From Deltaproteobacteria bacterium (lineage in GTDB: Bacteria > Desulfobacterota > Deferrimicrobia > Deferrimicrobiales > Deferrimicrobiaceae): DNA of 27,652 nt. Shown one piece after another: positions 14,583-22,311 of this stretch. The notes beneath the pieces were generated by a model that saw only the letters and a list, made by a program, of their open reading frames with translations, ran no database searches and was not told the DNA's origin. Location of the stretch: assembly GCA_003105225.1 (NCBI GenBank), contig PQAK01000178.1:1-27652 (forward strand), read 5' to 3'. The translations under genes were made by a program, and so were the position numbers. Each line of letters opens with the position of its first letter. Position 1 is the stretch's first letter.

Positions 14583-15197
14583 TCAACCGCCCGCGGACGG
14601 CTCGCCCGGAACGTACCCGGTGGCCGCCAACCGTTCCCCGGAGGCTGCGTACGCGGCGGCGGTCATGTCGCTCACCCCGGCGGCATCGATCCATTTGTTG
14701 TAGAAATTGAAGAGCGCGCACACGGTGATCGCATCGTACAGCGCTTCCTCGCTCCACCCGGCGGCCTTGACCTGTTCGATGTCTTCCGGCCGCAGCCGGC
14801 TGGATTCCCGGTTCATCTTTTCGATGAATGCGAACAGCGCCTTCTCCCGGTCGCCGATCGGGGCCGTCCGATAATCCTTCAAAACGGCGTCGACCAGCGG
14901 GCGGTCTCCCAGCAGGAACGCCGCGACCGCGGCGTGAGCGCCGATTCAGAACAGGCAGTCGTTGCGCCGGGAGGTAAATGCCGCGATCAGCTCCCGGAAC
15001 CCCGGCGGCAGCGGGGACGGCCCGCGCATCACGCCCTGGGTGAACCGCGACAGATACTCCGTGCGATCCGGCTTGTAGGCGAACAGGCGCATGATCTGCG
15101 GAACCGGCTGCCCCGCCGCGCGAAGGCCGTCGATCACGCGGGCGTACGCTCCCCCGGGGTTGGCGTTCTCGACTTCCGGCAGAAACATCGGATCCAT
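14583..15197 (-). CDS. Selenoprotein: AhpD-like peroxidase-related protein with in-frame UGA (Sec84)
   Basis: One gene of 204 residues read through TGA at 14948-14946. Both halves are in the same frame and together give a full carboxymuconolactone decarboxylase/AhpD-fold protein. The active site reads Glu69, Cys81-x2-Sec84-x3-His88, the exact spacing of Mycobacterium tuberculosis AhpD (Glu118, Cys130, Cys133, His137), so Sec replaces the second active Cys. Downstream, RTAPIGDREKALFAF and the ALFNFYNKW helix are typical of the uncharacterised peroxidase-related branch. A SECIS-like hairpin follows the UGA. The ATG at 15197 has a strong GGAGGAGG site. It probably reduces peroxides or acts as a thiol/selenol oxidoreductase. 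It sits 27 bp after the amidohydrolase gene. A plain nonsense mutation is the alternative, but the UGA position and hairpin argue against it. Confidence 0.85.
14918..14935 (-). promoter_or_regulatory. Bacterial SECIS-like hairpin for Sec insertion
   Basis: Ten nt after the UGA the mRNA reads ACGCCGC-GGUC-GCGGCGU: a perfect 7-bp stem with a GGUC loop. The loop begins 17 nt after the UGA; in E. coli fdhF the GGUC loop begins 18 nt after it. SelB recognises the apical GU of such loops. The hairpin lies inside the coding region and encodes conserved-looking residues, as bacterial SECIS elements do. Confidence 0.78.
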
Positions 15198-15224
15198 GGG
15201 GACCTCCTCCGCGATTTCCCGTTG

Positions 15225-15989
15225 TCAATCCGCGTCCCGTGAAAGCCGATAAAATTCGGCCGCGTTCCGCCAAAGCGCCATCTCGGCCGCTTTCTCCCCG
15301 AGCGCGTCGACCAGCAGTTCGATGTCGCGCGGCTCAAACGGTTGCGGGGAGCGCGTCGACGGCAGGTCGGTCCCAAACAGCAGCGCGTGCGGATTCGCGG
15401 CGTGGAGGGCCCGGAGAGCCTCCCCGACCGGGAAATCGACCCGCCCGAAACCCGTGGCCTTCACCCTGACGCCTTTTTCCGCAAGGCGCAGGAGGGCCGC
15501 GAACCCTGCTTGCGACAGCCCGAGATGATCGATGCTGACCGCCGGAAGGCGCATCAGGGCGCCCTGCAATCCCCCGAGCTCCCGCGAATCGACGTAGAGC
15601 TCCGCATGCCAGCCGGCGAGATCGTGGACGCGCCGCGCGAAGGATTCCAGGCGGTCGGCCGATTCCGATCCGCCGCGTCTCAAGTTGAACCGGACCGCCT
15701 TCACGCCCTTCCCGTCGAGCCGGAGGATCTCCGCGTCGGGGATCGAAGCGGGCAACTGCGTGACGCCCACGAACGTGGGGCCCAGCCGCTCCAGCGCGCT
15801 CAGGAGATACCCTTGGTCGAACGCCTGGAAAGAGCCCGAGACCACGGCGCCCGCGGCCACCCCCAACGGACGGACGATCCGCAGATAATCTTCCACCGTG
15901 AACGCGCCCGGCAGGTATCCCCTGTTCGGCACCAGCGGGAAAGACGGGTCGATGATATGGAGGTGCGCGTCGAAAACCCGCCGGTTCAT
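15225..15989 (-). CDS. Amidohydrolase (amidohydrolase-2/PDC hydrolase-like family)
   Basis: 254 residues of the amidohydrolase superfamily TIM barrel. The N-terminal metal motif HLH is in FDAHLHIID (8-16), followed by SIDHLGLSQ and FGTDLPSTR with the C-terminal metal Asp. These are the landmarks of the 2-pyrone-4,6-dicarboxylate hydrolase-like group, which cleave lactones or amides of small aromatic or sugar acids. The substrate cannot be told from sequence. ATG at 15989 follows GGAAGG. It sits 49 bp after the methyltransferase gene and 27 bp before the selenoprotein gene, probably one transcript. Confidence 0.82.
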   Translation of the reverse strand: MNRRVFDAHLHIIDPSFPLVPNRGYLPGAFTVEDYLRIVRPLGVAAGAVVSGSFQAFDQGYLLSALERLGPTFVGVTQLPASIPDAEILRLDGKGVKAVRFNLRRGGSESADRLESFARRVHDLAGWHAELYVDSRELGGLQGALMRLPAVSIDHLGLSQAGFAALLRLAEKGVRVKATGFGRVDFPVGEALRALHAANPHALLFGTDLPSTRSPQPFEPRDIELLVDALGEKAAEMALWRNAAEFYRLSRDAD

Positions 15990-16038
15990 CGGACCTTCCC
16001 TTCCGGGCCGTCGGTTGGCGCCGGCGTCCAGGCGCCGC

Positions 16039-16857
16039 CTATTTCGAAGCGACCCCTTTGAAAAATGTATAAATGAACGTTCCGTCCTCCCGGGTGGTCC
16101 GGTACAAGTCCCTGATTCCGCGATCCCAGTCCGCCTCCTCCATGAGGCTCGAGCGGATCGCAGGATCCTTGACGCCCTCCACCATGGCGATGAAGGTGTT
16201 TTTCGTAAACCCTTCGACCAAACCCGGCCGGCTGGAATCGACATAGATCATTCGCGGGGACACTCTCACGCCGCGATATCCGGCGCTCTTGATCAAAGGG
16301 TAGAGCTGCCGGCCGATCAGCGAATTTCCTCCCATTCCGGCCTGCAGGTCGATCAGGCACTGGATCGATCTTCTCGCGTACCGGCTGTCGGGGTGAAAGT
16401 AAACGGAGCCGTGGTCGCCTTCGATCACGGTGAGGGTCCCTCCGGGTTTCAATACGCGATGAAGGCATCGCAGGGCGTACCCGGGATTTGGAAGATGCTC
16501 CAGGACAAAGCAAACGAAGACATGGTCGAAGGCGTCGTCCCCGTAAGGAAGACGGAGGATGTCGGCTTGATGAAACGTGACGTTCGTGAAGCCTGACGCG
16601 GCAACGCGTTCCCGCGCGGCAAGCAGGGATCGCCTCGACAGATCGACCGAGGTGATTTGCGCCTCGGGATTGTTGCGCGCCAGGATAACGGATTGCGCCC
16701 CGACGCCGCATCCCGCTTCCAGCACCTTGCTTCCCGCCGCATAGATGGTGTCGGCGTGCAGGATTTCGGCCAGGGTGGCGGCCTGGTCCATCAGCCTCGA
16801 TCCTTCCCTTGCGTCATATCCATGCACGTATTTCTGGTTCATCGCGGAGGCATCCAT
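16039..16857 (-). CDS. Class I SAM-dependent methyltransferase
   Basis: 272 residues. SAM-binding motif I is LEAGCGVGAQ (46-55), motif II has VDLSRRSL, and the post-motif segment is FDHVFVCFVLEHLPNP then LKPGGTLTVIEGDHG, all typical of methyltransferase_11-type enzymes. The C-terminal third (about residues 150-272) is a separate segment likely to define the substrate. No ribosome-binding site is clear before the ATG at 16857; an ATG five codons in is equally plausible. The region just upstream is AT-rich, marking the border of the lower-GC segment. Target unknown. Confidence 0.85.
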   Translation of the reverse strand: MDASAMNQKYVHGYDAREGSRLMDQAATLAEILHADTIYAAGSKVLEAGCGVGAQSVILARNNPEAQITSVDLSRRSLLAARERVAASGFTNVTFHQADILRLPYGDDAFDHVFVCFVLEHLPNPGYALRCLHRVLKPGGTLTVIEGDHGSVYFHPDSRYARRSIQCLIDLQAGMGGNSLIGRQLYPLIKSAGYRGVRVSPRMIYVDSSRPGLVEGFTKNTFIAMVEGVKDPAIRSSLMEEADWDRGIRDLYRTTREDGTFIYTFFKGVASK

Positions 16858-16903
16858 TTAAAAACCAATTGAAACCGCAGGATAAACGAGGTGCCGTAAG
16901 CCG

Positions 16904-17347
16904 TCATTCTTCCTGTGCGCGCGGAAGAACCTTTATCCGGGTCAATACCCTGTCCTTGCATATCGACATGCCTTCGTGCCCTTTCGAAAATATTTCGGTC
17001 AACACCAACTTCCCCGCAATTCCCTGTGTCATCATGCAGCATTGCATTTCATCCACATAAATCATCAGGTTGCCTTTCTGTTGATTCGACCGGCATTTAT
17101 CTTTTCCATGAGAATAAACTCCCTTCCATACCTTATAGGAAGGCGGGTTTCCCTCTCTCCCGGATAAAACGTTATCGCCTGCATTCATGGCTTTGACGTA
17201 ATATTCAAAGTCTCCTTTGCCATCAAAGTTATATAGGTTCATGTCGTTCCGGTCCGCCCAGTAGCCGATCACCTCCTCGCCTGCATAACCAGTGGAATGG
17301 AGGAACATGCACAGGACAACGAAAGCCAAACGGACGGCGTGCCTCAT
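16904..17347 (-). CDS. Small secreted protein of unknown function
   Basis: 147 residues. A signal peptide is clear (MRHAVRLAFVVLCMFLHSTG, cut near YAG at about 23). The mature part has five cysteines (KDKC, QCC, SIC and none elsewhere except the leader), charged lysine-rich stretches and no membrane segment. I recognise no family. GGTGGAG lies before the ATG at 17347. Base composition is lower in GC than the flanking housekeeping genes, which suggests accessory DNA. Confidence 0.6.
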   Translation of the reverse strand: MRHAVRLAFVVLCMFLHSTGYAGEEVIGYWADRNDMNLYNFDGKGDFEYYVKAMNAGDNVLSGREGNPPSYKVWKGVYSHGKDKCRSNQQKGNLMIYVDEMQCCMMTQGIAGKLVLTEIFSKGHEGMSICKDRVLTRIKVLPRAQEE

Positions 17348-17366
17348 ACTCCACCTCTCGTCGATT

Positions 17367-17696
17367 TCAATCCGCAGCTATCGGTTTTTTCCCGCATAGA
17401 GCATGGACCGCGGTATGAACCGCGTGTTTTCTCTTTATGCCGATGGTTTTCAGCTCCTCGATGACAAAAGGCTTCTTGAGCAGGCGTTCCAAATCGGGCT
17501 CGCCGGAAAAATACAGGACCGTCCCGAGAGGCGTGTTCCCGTATTTTCCGACGACGCCGAATGGTTTGCTCGTCTCGCGGAAACTCACCGTCAGATAGCG
17601 TCCTCCCGGCTTCAGCAGCCTGCCGACATGCATGCCTGTCGACGTTGTCACCCGAACGGGGGATTTTAAAGCGTGGACATCATCGGTTATGCGCAT
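17367..17696 (-). pseudogene. C-terminal fragment of a class I methyltransferase
   Basis: 109 residues. It contains a methyltransferase post-II motif (RLLKPGGRYLTVSFRE, 26-41) and the strand/helix pattern that closes such enzymes (EPDLERLLKKPFVIEELKTI), but nothing corresponding to the SAM-binding motif I half. The frame upstream of the ATG at 17696 carries no such motif before its stop. GGGGA precedes the ATG, so a short product could still be made. I call it a 5'-truncated remnant; a stand-alone small protein is the alternative. Confidence 0.5.
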
Positions 17697-17751
17697 TCGA
17701 TTTCCCCGATTCCGAAACGCCGGCTTTCACCGGCGGTCGGCAGACACCCGA

Positions 17752-18000
17752 TCAATCCTTCTTCGACTTGCCCAACAGATTCAGTCCTGTTGCCATGATG
17801 ACGACGATCGGCAAGGCGATGATAATGATTTTTATCAGTTCGATAGCGCTCGCGTAAAAGGCATCCTGGACGCTGAATTGCGTCGGGAAAAACGACTTCA
17901 GGTAATGGATCTCCGCAACGGAGTGCCAGCACACCGCGGCGAACAGCATCCATCCCAATACGATGATTCCGATGATGATTTTCGAGTATCCGTTTTTCAT
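17752..18000 (-). CDS. Small two-TM membrane protein, unknown function
   Basis: 82 residues with two hydrophobic helices (about 6-24 and 52-72), separated by a periplasmic-type loop (HYLKSFFPTQFSVQD) and ending in KSKKD. The ATG at 18000 overlaps the MaoC-like gene's stop as ATGA, so the two are translationally coupled. No family is recognised. Confidence 0.6.
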   Translation of the reverse strand: MKNGYSKIIIGIIVLGWMLFAAVCWHSVAEIHYLKSFFPTQFSVQDAFYASAIELIKIIIIALPIVVIMATGLNLLGKSKKD

Positions 18001-18449
18001 ATTTCCATGTCCCTGCAAGCCACGAAATATTTATAGCCGTATTCGGCGACGGGCTCTCCCCGCTGGTTGGTAACCTTGCACTTCAAATGTGCGATCCCCC
18101 GGTCCGGTTTGCTGCGGGACCGTTTGAGATCCGACCAGCGGCCCTCAACGGAAAGCACATCCCCTGGCCGGACGGGGATGAAAAGCTTCACCTCGTCGAT
18201 TCCAAGCCCGCTCAGGATGGCCAGATCGCCTTGCGCCTCCACCACGACCCGGGTGCACGCCGAAATGGTGTGAAGCGCGGATGCGATGATCCCGCCGAAG
18301 ATCGAATCCTTCGCCCTCGCTTCGTCGACATGAAATGGCAGCGGATCATATCGTTTCGCGAAGCCGATGATATCCTCCTGCCCGAAAACCACGGGACGGC
18401 ACGAAAGAATCTCCCCCTCGTTCAGGTCGTCCCAATATCTCTTCCCCAT
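17997..18449 (-). CDS. MaoC-like dehydratase/hydratase domain protein
   Basis: 150 residues forming a single hot-dog fold. The hydratase motif region is RYDPLPFHVDEARAKDSIFGGIIASALH, with the Asp and His expected in the R-specific enoyl-CoA hydratase site; FIPVRPGDVLSVEGRW is the second conserved block. The family hydrates enoyl-CoA or acts on related thioesters; this protein's substrate is unknown. The ATG at 18449 has GGAAGGG upstream; 25 further codons in frame upstream are not family-like. It is coupled to the small membrane protein that follows. Confidence 0.82.
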   Translation of the reverse strand: MGKRYWDDLNEGEILSCRPVVFGQEDIIGFAKRYDPLPFHVDEARAKDSIFGGIIASALHTISACTRVVVEAQGDLAILSGLGIDEVKLFIPVRPGDVLSVEGRWSDLKRSRSKPDRGIAHLKCKVTNQRGEPVAEYGYKYFVACRDMEI

Positions 18450-18533
18450 TTTCAACCCTTCCTCATCCCGGATCCGCGCCCCGAAAGGAACACGATCCAT
18501 ACCCGCCCGGCATCCATTCCGCAATCCGGCGGA

Positions 18534-18941
18534 CTAGCGCTCCTTCATGCGGTCCAACACCGGCTTGACGTCAAGGATCGGCGTGGCGTCGAGAGCCTCC
18601 AGGTGGAGTACTTTGAACTGCGTCGGACTCACGATTTCAACGATCCGGACGCGATGGAGCCCCACAGGGTTCGGCCGGTCCGGAGACCGGGTGCTGAACA
18701 CGCCTCGCAGCGGCGCGCTTTTATTGTCCCGCGGGCGAACCATCAGGGTGTCGCGATCGCTGCGATCCAGCCAGGTGAGCACCAGGACCTCCTCCCCTTC
18801 CCGCAAGTCCTTCAAACCCGCCTCGAACTCCGGCTTGAATACGAGCCGCGCCTCGGGCGCCCCTTCGTCGCCCTGCTTGGGGGCCTGCTTGCGATCCACG
18901 AGGGGCGAGCGGACATACCCGATCGGCTTCAGGGCAAACAT
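18534..18941 (-). CDS. TrmO-like (TsaA/UPF0066) tRNA methyltransferase domain protein
   Basis: 135 residues from the ATG at 18941. The N-terminal PIGYVRSP, the central RSPDRPNPVGLHRVRI and the closing LDATPILDVKPVL are the family signatures. E. coli TrmO adds the N6-methyl to t6A37 of a threonine tRNA using SAM; this is the single-domain short form without the C-terminal extension. Start choice is uncertain: ATGs at 19019 (GGAGGAGC just before) and 18980 would add non-conserved residues. It is a stand-alone gene in the lower-GC segment. Confidence 0.82.
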   Translation of the reverse strand: MFALKPIGYVRSPLVDRKQAPKQGDEGAPEARLVFKPEFEAGLKDLREGEEVLVLTWLDRSDRDTLMVRPRDNKSAPLRGVFSTRSPDRPNPVGLHRVRIVEIVSPTQFKVLHLEALDATPILDVKPVLDRMKER

Positions 18942-19255
18942 CGACCTGCAAACCTGGCTCCCATGGATAGTCTCGTCCATCTCCTCACTTGATGGGATCT
19001 CTCTATCTTTCCTTCTCATGCTCCTCCCCGGCATCGATCGTCAAAATGACACTTCGCTGGAGTTTCAGGCGCTCGGCGAGAAACAGGCGAGCCGTCAGCT
19101 TCAGCCGGTAATCGGGTGCAATTTAGTTAAAATCAGAACAATTCAATTTTTCTTACGATTCGTTGGCCGGATTCGTCAACGTGATCGTCCCCTTTTCGAT
19201 TCTCATGAGGTAATGATTTTCGGTCGAAATCAACAGGCTCTGTCCTTGTCTTCGT
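18942..19255. other. Intergenic stretch with AT-rich DNA and one repeat copy
   Basis: About 310 bp, or about 220 bp if the TrmO-like gene starts further upstream. Apart from one copy of a 25-bp repeat I see no gene; the part from 19110 to 19255 is AT-rich with runs of T and may hold the promoter of the TrmO-like gene. Confidence 0.5.
19086..19110. repeat. 25-bp direct repeat, copy 1
   Basis: Identical over 25 bases (GGCGAGCCGTCAGCTTCAGC then CGGTA) to 19839-19863. Similarity continues weakly after it (ATCGGG-TGCAA here, GTTGGACTGCAA in the other copy). It lies 146 bp beyond the 3' end of the secreted-protein gene at 19256-19765. Confidence 0.75.
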
Positions 19256-19765
19256 TCAGTTTTTCTCCTTTTTCAGGAACCTTCCGCTGTTGGCGTCAAT
19301 GTAATAGAAATGGGTCTTGTCCAACATTTGCCACTCGACTCGCCCCGCGTTTTTCTCAAGACTCATGCTCATTCCAAAGTTGTTCGTCTTGAGACCGTTC
19401 TTGATTGCCTCCCTCATGGCCTTGTCGCTGTCCACCGTGAATTCACCTACAAGGTCGTTCTTATAGAAGGCGGTATCCATTCGGGTGACCTTGCCCTTAC
19501 CATCAACCATGACGCCGACCTTCTTCTTTGTCTTCGGCGACATGTAAATGAACACCCATGTCCCGGGGAAGGATGACACGGCAACTGTGCCGTCCGGTTC
19601 GGCGGTCTTGGTTTCAAGATATACAAGCGCAGCATCGGGCTGCCATTTCCTTGCCTCTGCCGTGGCCAACGGCAGCAGTGCCTTTGCGGTTTTGCCGGCT
19701 GCCAGGACCGGCGACGCGAACGCCGAGACGAACGCAAACAGTACAAGATACGGGATGGTTTTCAT
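19256..19765 (-). CDS. Secreted protein of unknown function
   Basis: 169 residues with a clear signal peptide (residues 1-23, cut after VLAA). The mature part has an alternating beta pattern (TWVFIYMSPKTKKKVGVMVDGKGKVTRMD) and ends DKTHFYYIDANSGRFLKKEKN. This resembles PepSY-type small secreted domains, but I cannot confirm it. GGAGGGG precedes the ATG at 19765. Like its upstream neighbour it is followed by a copy of the 25-bp repeat. Confidence 0.65.
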   Translation of the reverse strand: MKTIPYLVLFAFVSAFASPVLAAGKTAKALLPLATAEARKWQPDAALVYLETKTAEPDGTVAVSSFPGTWVFIYMSPKTKKKVGVMVDGKGKVTRMDTAFYKNDLVGEFTVDSDKAMREAIKNGLKTNNFGMSMSLEKNAGRVEWQMLDKTHFYYIDANSGRFLKKEKN

Positions 19766-19800
19766 GTGTCCCCTCCTGTATTTTCGAATCTATTAGCCCT

Positions 19801-19817
19801 GACGGAAGTTGTCCGTC
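19801..19817. repeat. Short hairpin between two secreted-protein genes
   Basis: GACGGA-AGTTG-TCCGTC forms a 6-bp stem with a 5-nt loop, 36 bp upstream of the ATG at 19765 and 64 bp after the stop at 19881. No T-run follows it on the minus strand, so it is not a convincing terminator; a protein-binding site or mRNA leader structure is possible. Confidence 0.35.
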
Positions 19818-19838
19818 ACATTATATCTTGGCGGCGGT

Positions 19839-19863
19839 GGCGAGCCGTCAGCTTCAGCCGGTA
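19839..19863. repeat. 25-bp direct repeat, copy 2
   Basis: The second exact copy of the repeat at 19086-19110, in the same orientation 753 bp away, 18 bp beyond the stop of the 19881-20222 gene. Confidence 0.75.
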
Positions 19864-19880
19864 GTTGGACTGCAACCTTT

Positions 19881-20222
19881 TTATTCGTGTACAGTAATCG
19901 CAAAGACACGCCGAGGTCCAATGCCACCAGACATGGAAGACCCGGCCGCTGCAGAGCAAAGGGTTTTCCCCGGTGCCGTTCCCTTGAAAGCCAAACCATC
20001 CGAGGTGTCGACAACATCCACGATCTTTAGATCGTCACATATGGGGGATCTAACGGGCCGTACAATTTCTATGGCCTTGCTGACGATAAATAATTCTCCG
20101 ACTTTTAGATTTACTGGATATGGTCCTGGAAATTGTGGTGGTGGATTATCGGCTGCGTATGTGTGTCCAGAAAATACCATCATTGTCGTAACCGCCAGGT
20201 AACATATAATTTTCACATTCAT
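19881..20222 (-). CDS. Small secreted protein of unknown function
   Basis: 113 residues. The signal peptide is residues 1-23 (cut after TYA). The mature part is short, with PPPQFPGPYP near its start and two cysteines (PICDD and TLCSA); VNLKVGELFIVSKAIEIVRPV and the DTSDGLAFKGTAPGKT segment suggest a beta-sandwich-like domain. No family is recognised. GGGGGGAG lies before the ATG at 20222. The surrounding DNA is AT-rich. Confidence 0.62.
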   Translation of the reverse strand: MNVKIICYLAVTTMMVFSGHTYAADNPPPQFPGPYPVNLKVGELFIVSKAIEIVRPVRSPICDDLKIVDVVDTSDGLAFKGTAPGKTLCSAAAGSSMSGGIGPRRVFAITVHE

Positions 20223-20588
20223 TGGCTCCCCCCGCTTTTCTTAACCCAATGTTGACGGTCCAACGCGTATTAGGCTGCCTAAATTTAATAGAGAAAGGCT
20301 TCAGTAGGGGCCGGCATTTATTATTAAATATGGATCTTAAGAAGATGGGGATATTAAGCATGTTTCCGGGTCCGCGAACTGTCGATGTGCGGGGAAGATC
20401 CATTGCCACCCCCGCTGCCGGTTCGCTTCGGGATACTTTCGGGCGAGTGCTTGAGGCAGTTTAACGTAGCCTCCGTCGCATTTCAAATCGCGTTCGAATT
20501 GTTGCCTCATTTCTTCCTGGGGAATGTGCCTGCGGGGTTCTGCGGAGCGGGGGAAAACGGTGACGCGATCCCTGTTCCCCTTCCCGGC
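20223..20588. other. Intergenic gap between the accessory segment and the ftsZ-side cluster
   Basis: About 365 bp. I find no supported gene. Composition changes inside it: AT-rich up to about 20,370, then GC-rich, which marks the boundary between the accessory segment and the division cluster. No clear terminator with a T-run is seen downstream of the radical SAM gene. Confidence 0.5.
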
Positions 20589-22283
20589 TCATTCCTCCCG
20601 GCGAATCGCTTCGTACCTCTTTCGGAGGACTTTTTTCGGCAACCCGCCTTCGATGACATCCCAGGGAAAATATTCGTCCGCGTCCTTCGCCCGGTGGACG
20701 ACCTCGTGGAGCGGAATGGCTAAATGTTCCGGGGAGAGCTTGAGCCTCCCCTTCCGCGCGTAACGCAGCGCGGTCTCCACCCGCCGGTCGGACAGCCCCA
20801 GGAAGCCCTGCAGGATCGCCGATTGAGGGGCTTCGGGATCGATGCGCAGGTTGGGGATCGACCGCAGGCCGGAAGCGATCTTTTCCTGCCGATGCTTTAG
20901 ATCCACCTCGGTCTCCATCGGCGCCCATTGCAGCGGGGTAAAGGGTTTCGGAACGAAAGGCGACAGGACGACGGTCACGGTCCCCATTCGCCCGACCGCT
21001 TTGCATTCCTCGAGCACCGCTTCGCGGAAATTCCGCAGGAAGGCGATCGTTCCGTCGACCTCCTCTTCTCTCTCCGCCCCGGGGATACCCGACAGGAAGT
21101 AGAGCTTGAACGACACGATCCCCGCCCGGGCAAGGGTATTGGCCGCCGAGTAAAAAACCCCGTCCGGCACGCGTTTGCCGATGCGGGAGCGCAGGCGTTC
21201 GCTTCCGCACTCCGGGGCCAGCGCCACGGTCCGGTGTCCGCTGCGCGCAAGGATTTGGGCGATCTCCTCGTCCACCAGGTCCGCCCGGACGGAGGCGGGA
21301 GACACCGTGCCCCCGCGAGCGAGGATGTCCTTCGAAAATTCCCGGAAGGGCTTCCAGTCGAGCACGGCGGCGCCGATCAGGCCGATCTTGCGCCGATGGG
21401 GCCAGGCCGAATCGACGACCGCGCGCACGAGGGGAAGTGGCATCTCGCGGAACCGCGGGCAGGCGTGCGCAGCGGCGCAGAATCCGCATATCTTGGGGCA
21501 TCCGCGGGAGGTTTCCACGAGGGCCATTCTTCCCAACTCGGCGTCCTCGGAAAGGATCGTGGGAAGCGGAGGGTACTCGGAGAAGGAGACGACCTCCCGG
21601 GTCACGCCGGGAGGAAAACCGGGGAAGGGATTCAATGCCCGAAGCCGGCCGGGGTCCTTCCCCGGCGGTTTCGTGTATTCGGGAACGTATCCGGAGGGGA
21701 CATAGACGCCGGGAAGGACGGACAGGGATTTCAGGTACCCGGGATCCGCTGGATGGGGGGTGCCCAGGTCAAGGATGGATTCCACCGCCCTTTCGCCGTC
21801 CCCGATCACCACCGCGTCCGCGAAAACCCCCGAGGGCTCGGGATTGAGGGATGCGGCAAACCCTCCGGCCAGGACCAGCGGGCGATGCCCGCCGGCTTCC
21901 TGCCGGTCCGATCGGAACGGGAGGACACCGCCCGCCGACAGGAGGAACGGAACGTTCAGCAGGTCGTTCTCGAAGGAAAGCGAAAAAGCGACGACGTCGA
22001 AATTCTTGAGGGGGCTGCCGCTTTCCAGGGTGGACAGGGGCAGCGACCGCCGTGCGAGGAGGCGCTCCTCCGCGGCGGATGGCAAAAAGGCCCGCTCGCA
22101 CAGGGCGTCGGACCTTGCGCTGATGCGGGCCTGGACGGAGAGAAAACCCAGGTTCGACATGCCCGCCGCATACCGGTTCGGGTAGACCAGCGCGAAACGG
22201 AGCCTGCCGCCCCACTCCTTCCTCTTCGCCCCGATCTCCCGGGACAGGACGGCGTCGTGGAGCTTCCGGATCTCCCACGCCAT
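20589..22283 (-). CDS. B12-binding-domain-type radical SAM protein downstream of ftsZ
   Basis: 564 residues. The N-terminal part (about 25-200) has the fold pattern of cobalamin-binding-like domains (LVYPNRYAAGMSNLGFLSVQ, LAGGFAASLNPEP, GDGERAVESILDL); the radical SAM core carries CPKICGFC (C-x3-C-x2-C) near residue 260, then APECGSERLR and a C-terminal segment. It belongs to the large group of uncharacterised radical SAM enzymes annotated with TIGR03960-like families. The substrate is unknown. The ATG is at 22283, 28 bp after ftsZ, so it is probably co-transcribed with the division cluster. No canonical cobalamin DxHxxG is visible, so B12 binding is uncertain. Confidence 0.82.
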   Translation of the reverse strand: MAWEIRKLHDAVLSREIGAKRKEWGGRLRFALVYPNRYAAGMSNLGFLSVQARISARSDALCERAFLPSAAEERLLARRSLPLSTLESGSPLKNFDVVAFSLSFENDLLNVPFLLSAGGVLPFRSDRQEAGGHRPLVLAGGFAASLNPEPSGVFADAVVIGDGERAVESILDLGTPHPADPGYLKSLSVLPGVYVPSGYVPEYTKPPGKDPGRLRALNPFPGFPPGVTREVVSFSEYPPLPTILSEDAELGRMALVETSRGCPKICGFCAAAHACPRFREMPLPLVRAVVDSAWPHRRKIGLIGAAVLDWKPFREFSKDILARGGTVSPASVRADLVDEEIAQILARSGHRTVALAPECGSERLRSRIGKRVPDGVFYSAANTLARAGIVSFKLYFLSGIPGAEREEEVDGTIAFLRNFREAVLEECKAVGRMGTVTVVLSPFVPKPFTPLQWAPMETEVDLKHRQEKIASGLRSIPNLRIDPEAPQSAILQGFLGLSDRRVETALRYARKGRLKLSPEHLAIPLHEVVHRAKDADEYFPWDVIEGGLPKKVLRKRYEAIRREE

Positions 22284-22311
22284 GCCGGATCCAGGAGGCC
22301 GCGAGCGGCGC

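Noticed and set aside
14583..15197. Two separate short genes or a nonsense-mutated pseudogene
   Set aside because: Both parts share one frame, the UGA is exactly at a catalytic Cys position, the motif spacing matches AhpD, and a SECIS-like hairpin follows; Sec read-through explains all of this.
17687..17953. Minus-strand open frame overlapping the two-TM gene
   Set aside because: It overlaps a better-supported gene with an ATGA-coupled start and shows no recognisable domain.
19801..19817. Hairpin as a rho-independent terminator
   Set aside because: Only a 6-bp stem and no T-run on the relevant strand.
19786..19880. Integron attC site around the 25-bp repeat (GTTGGAC fits GTTRRRY)
   Set aside because: No matching RYYYAAC partner at the other end, the first copy lacks GTT, and no integrase gene is in the window.
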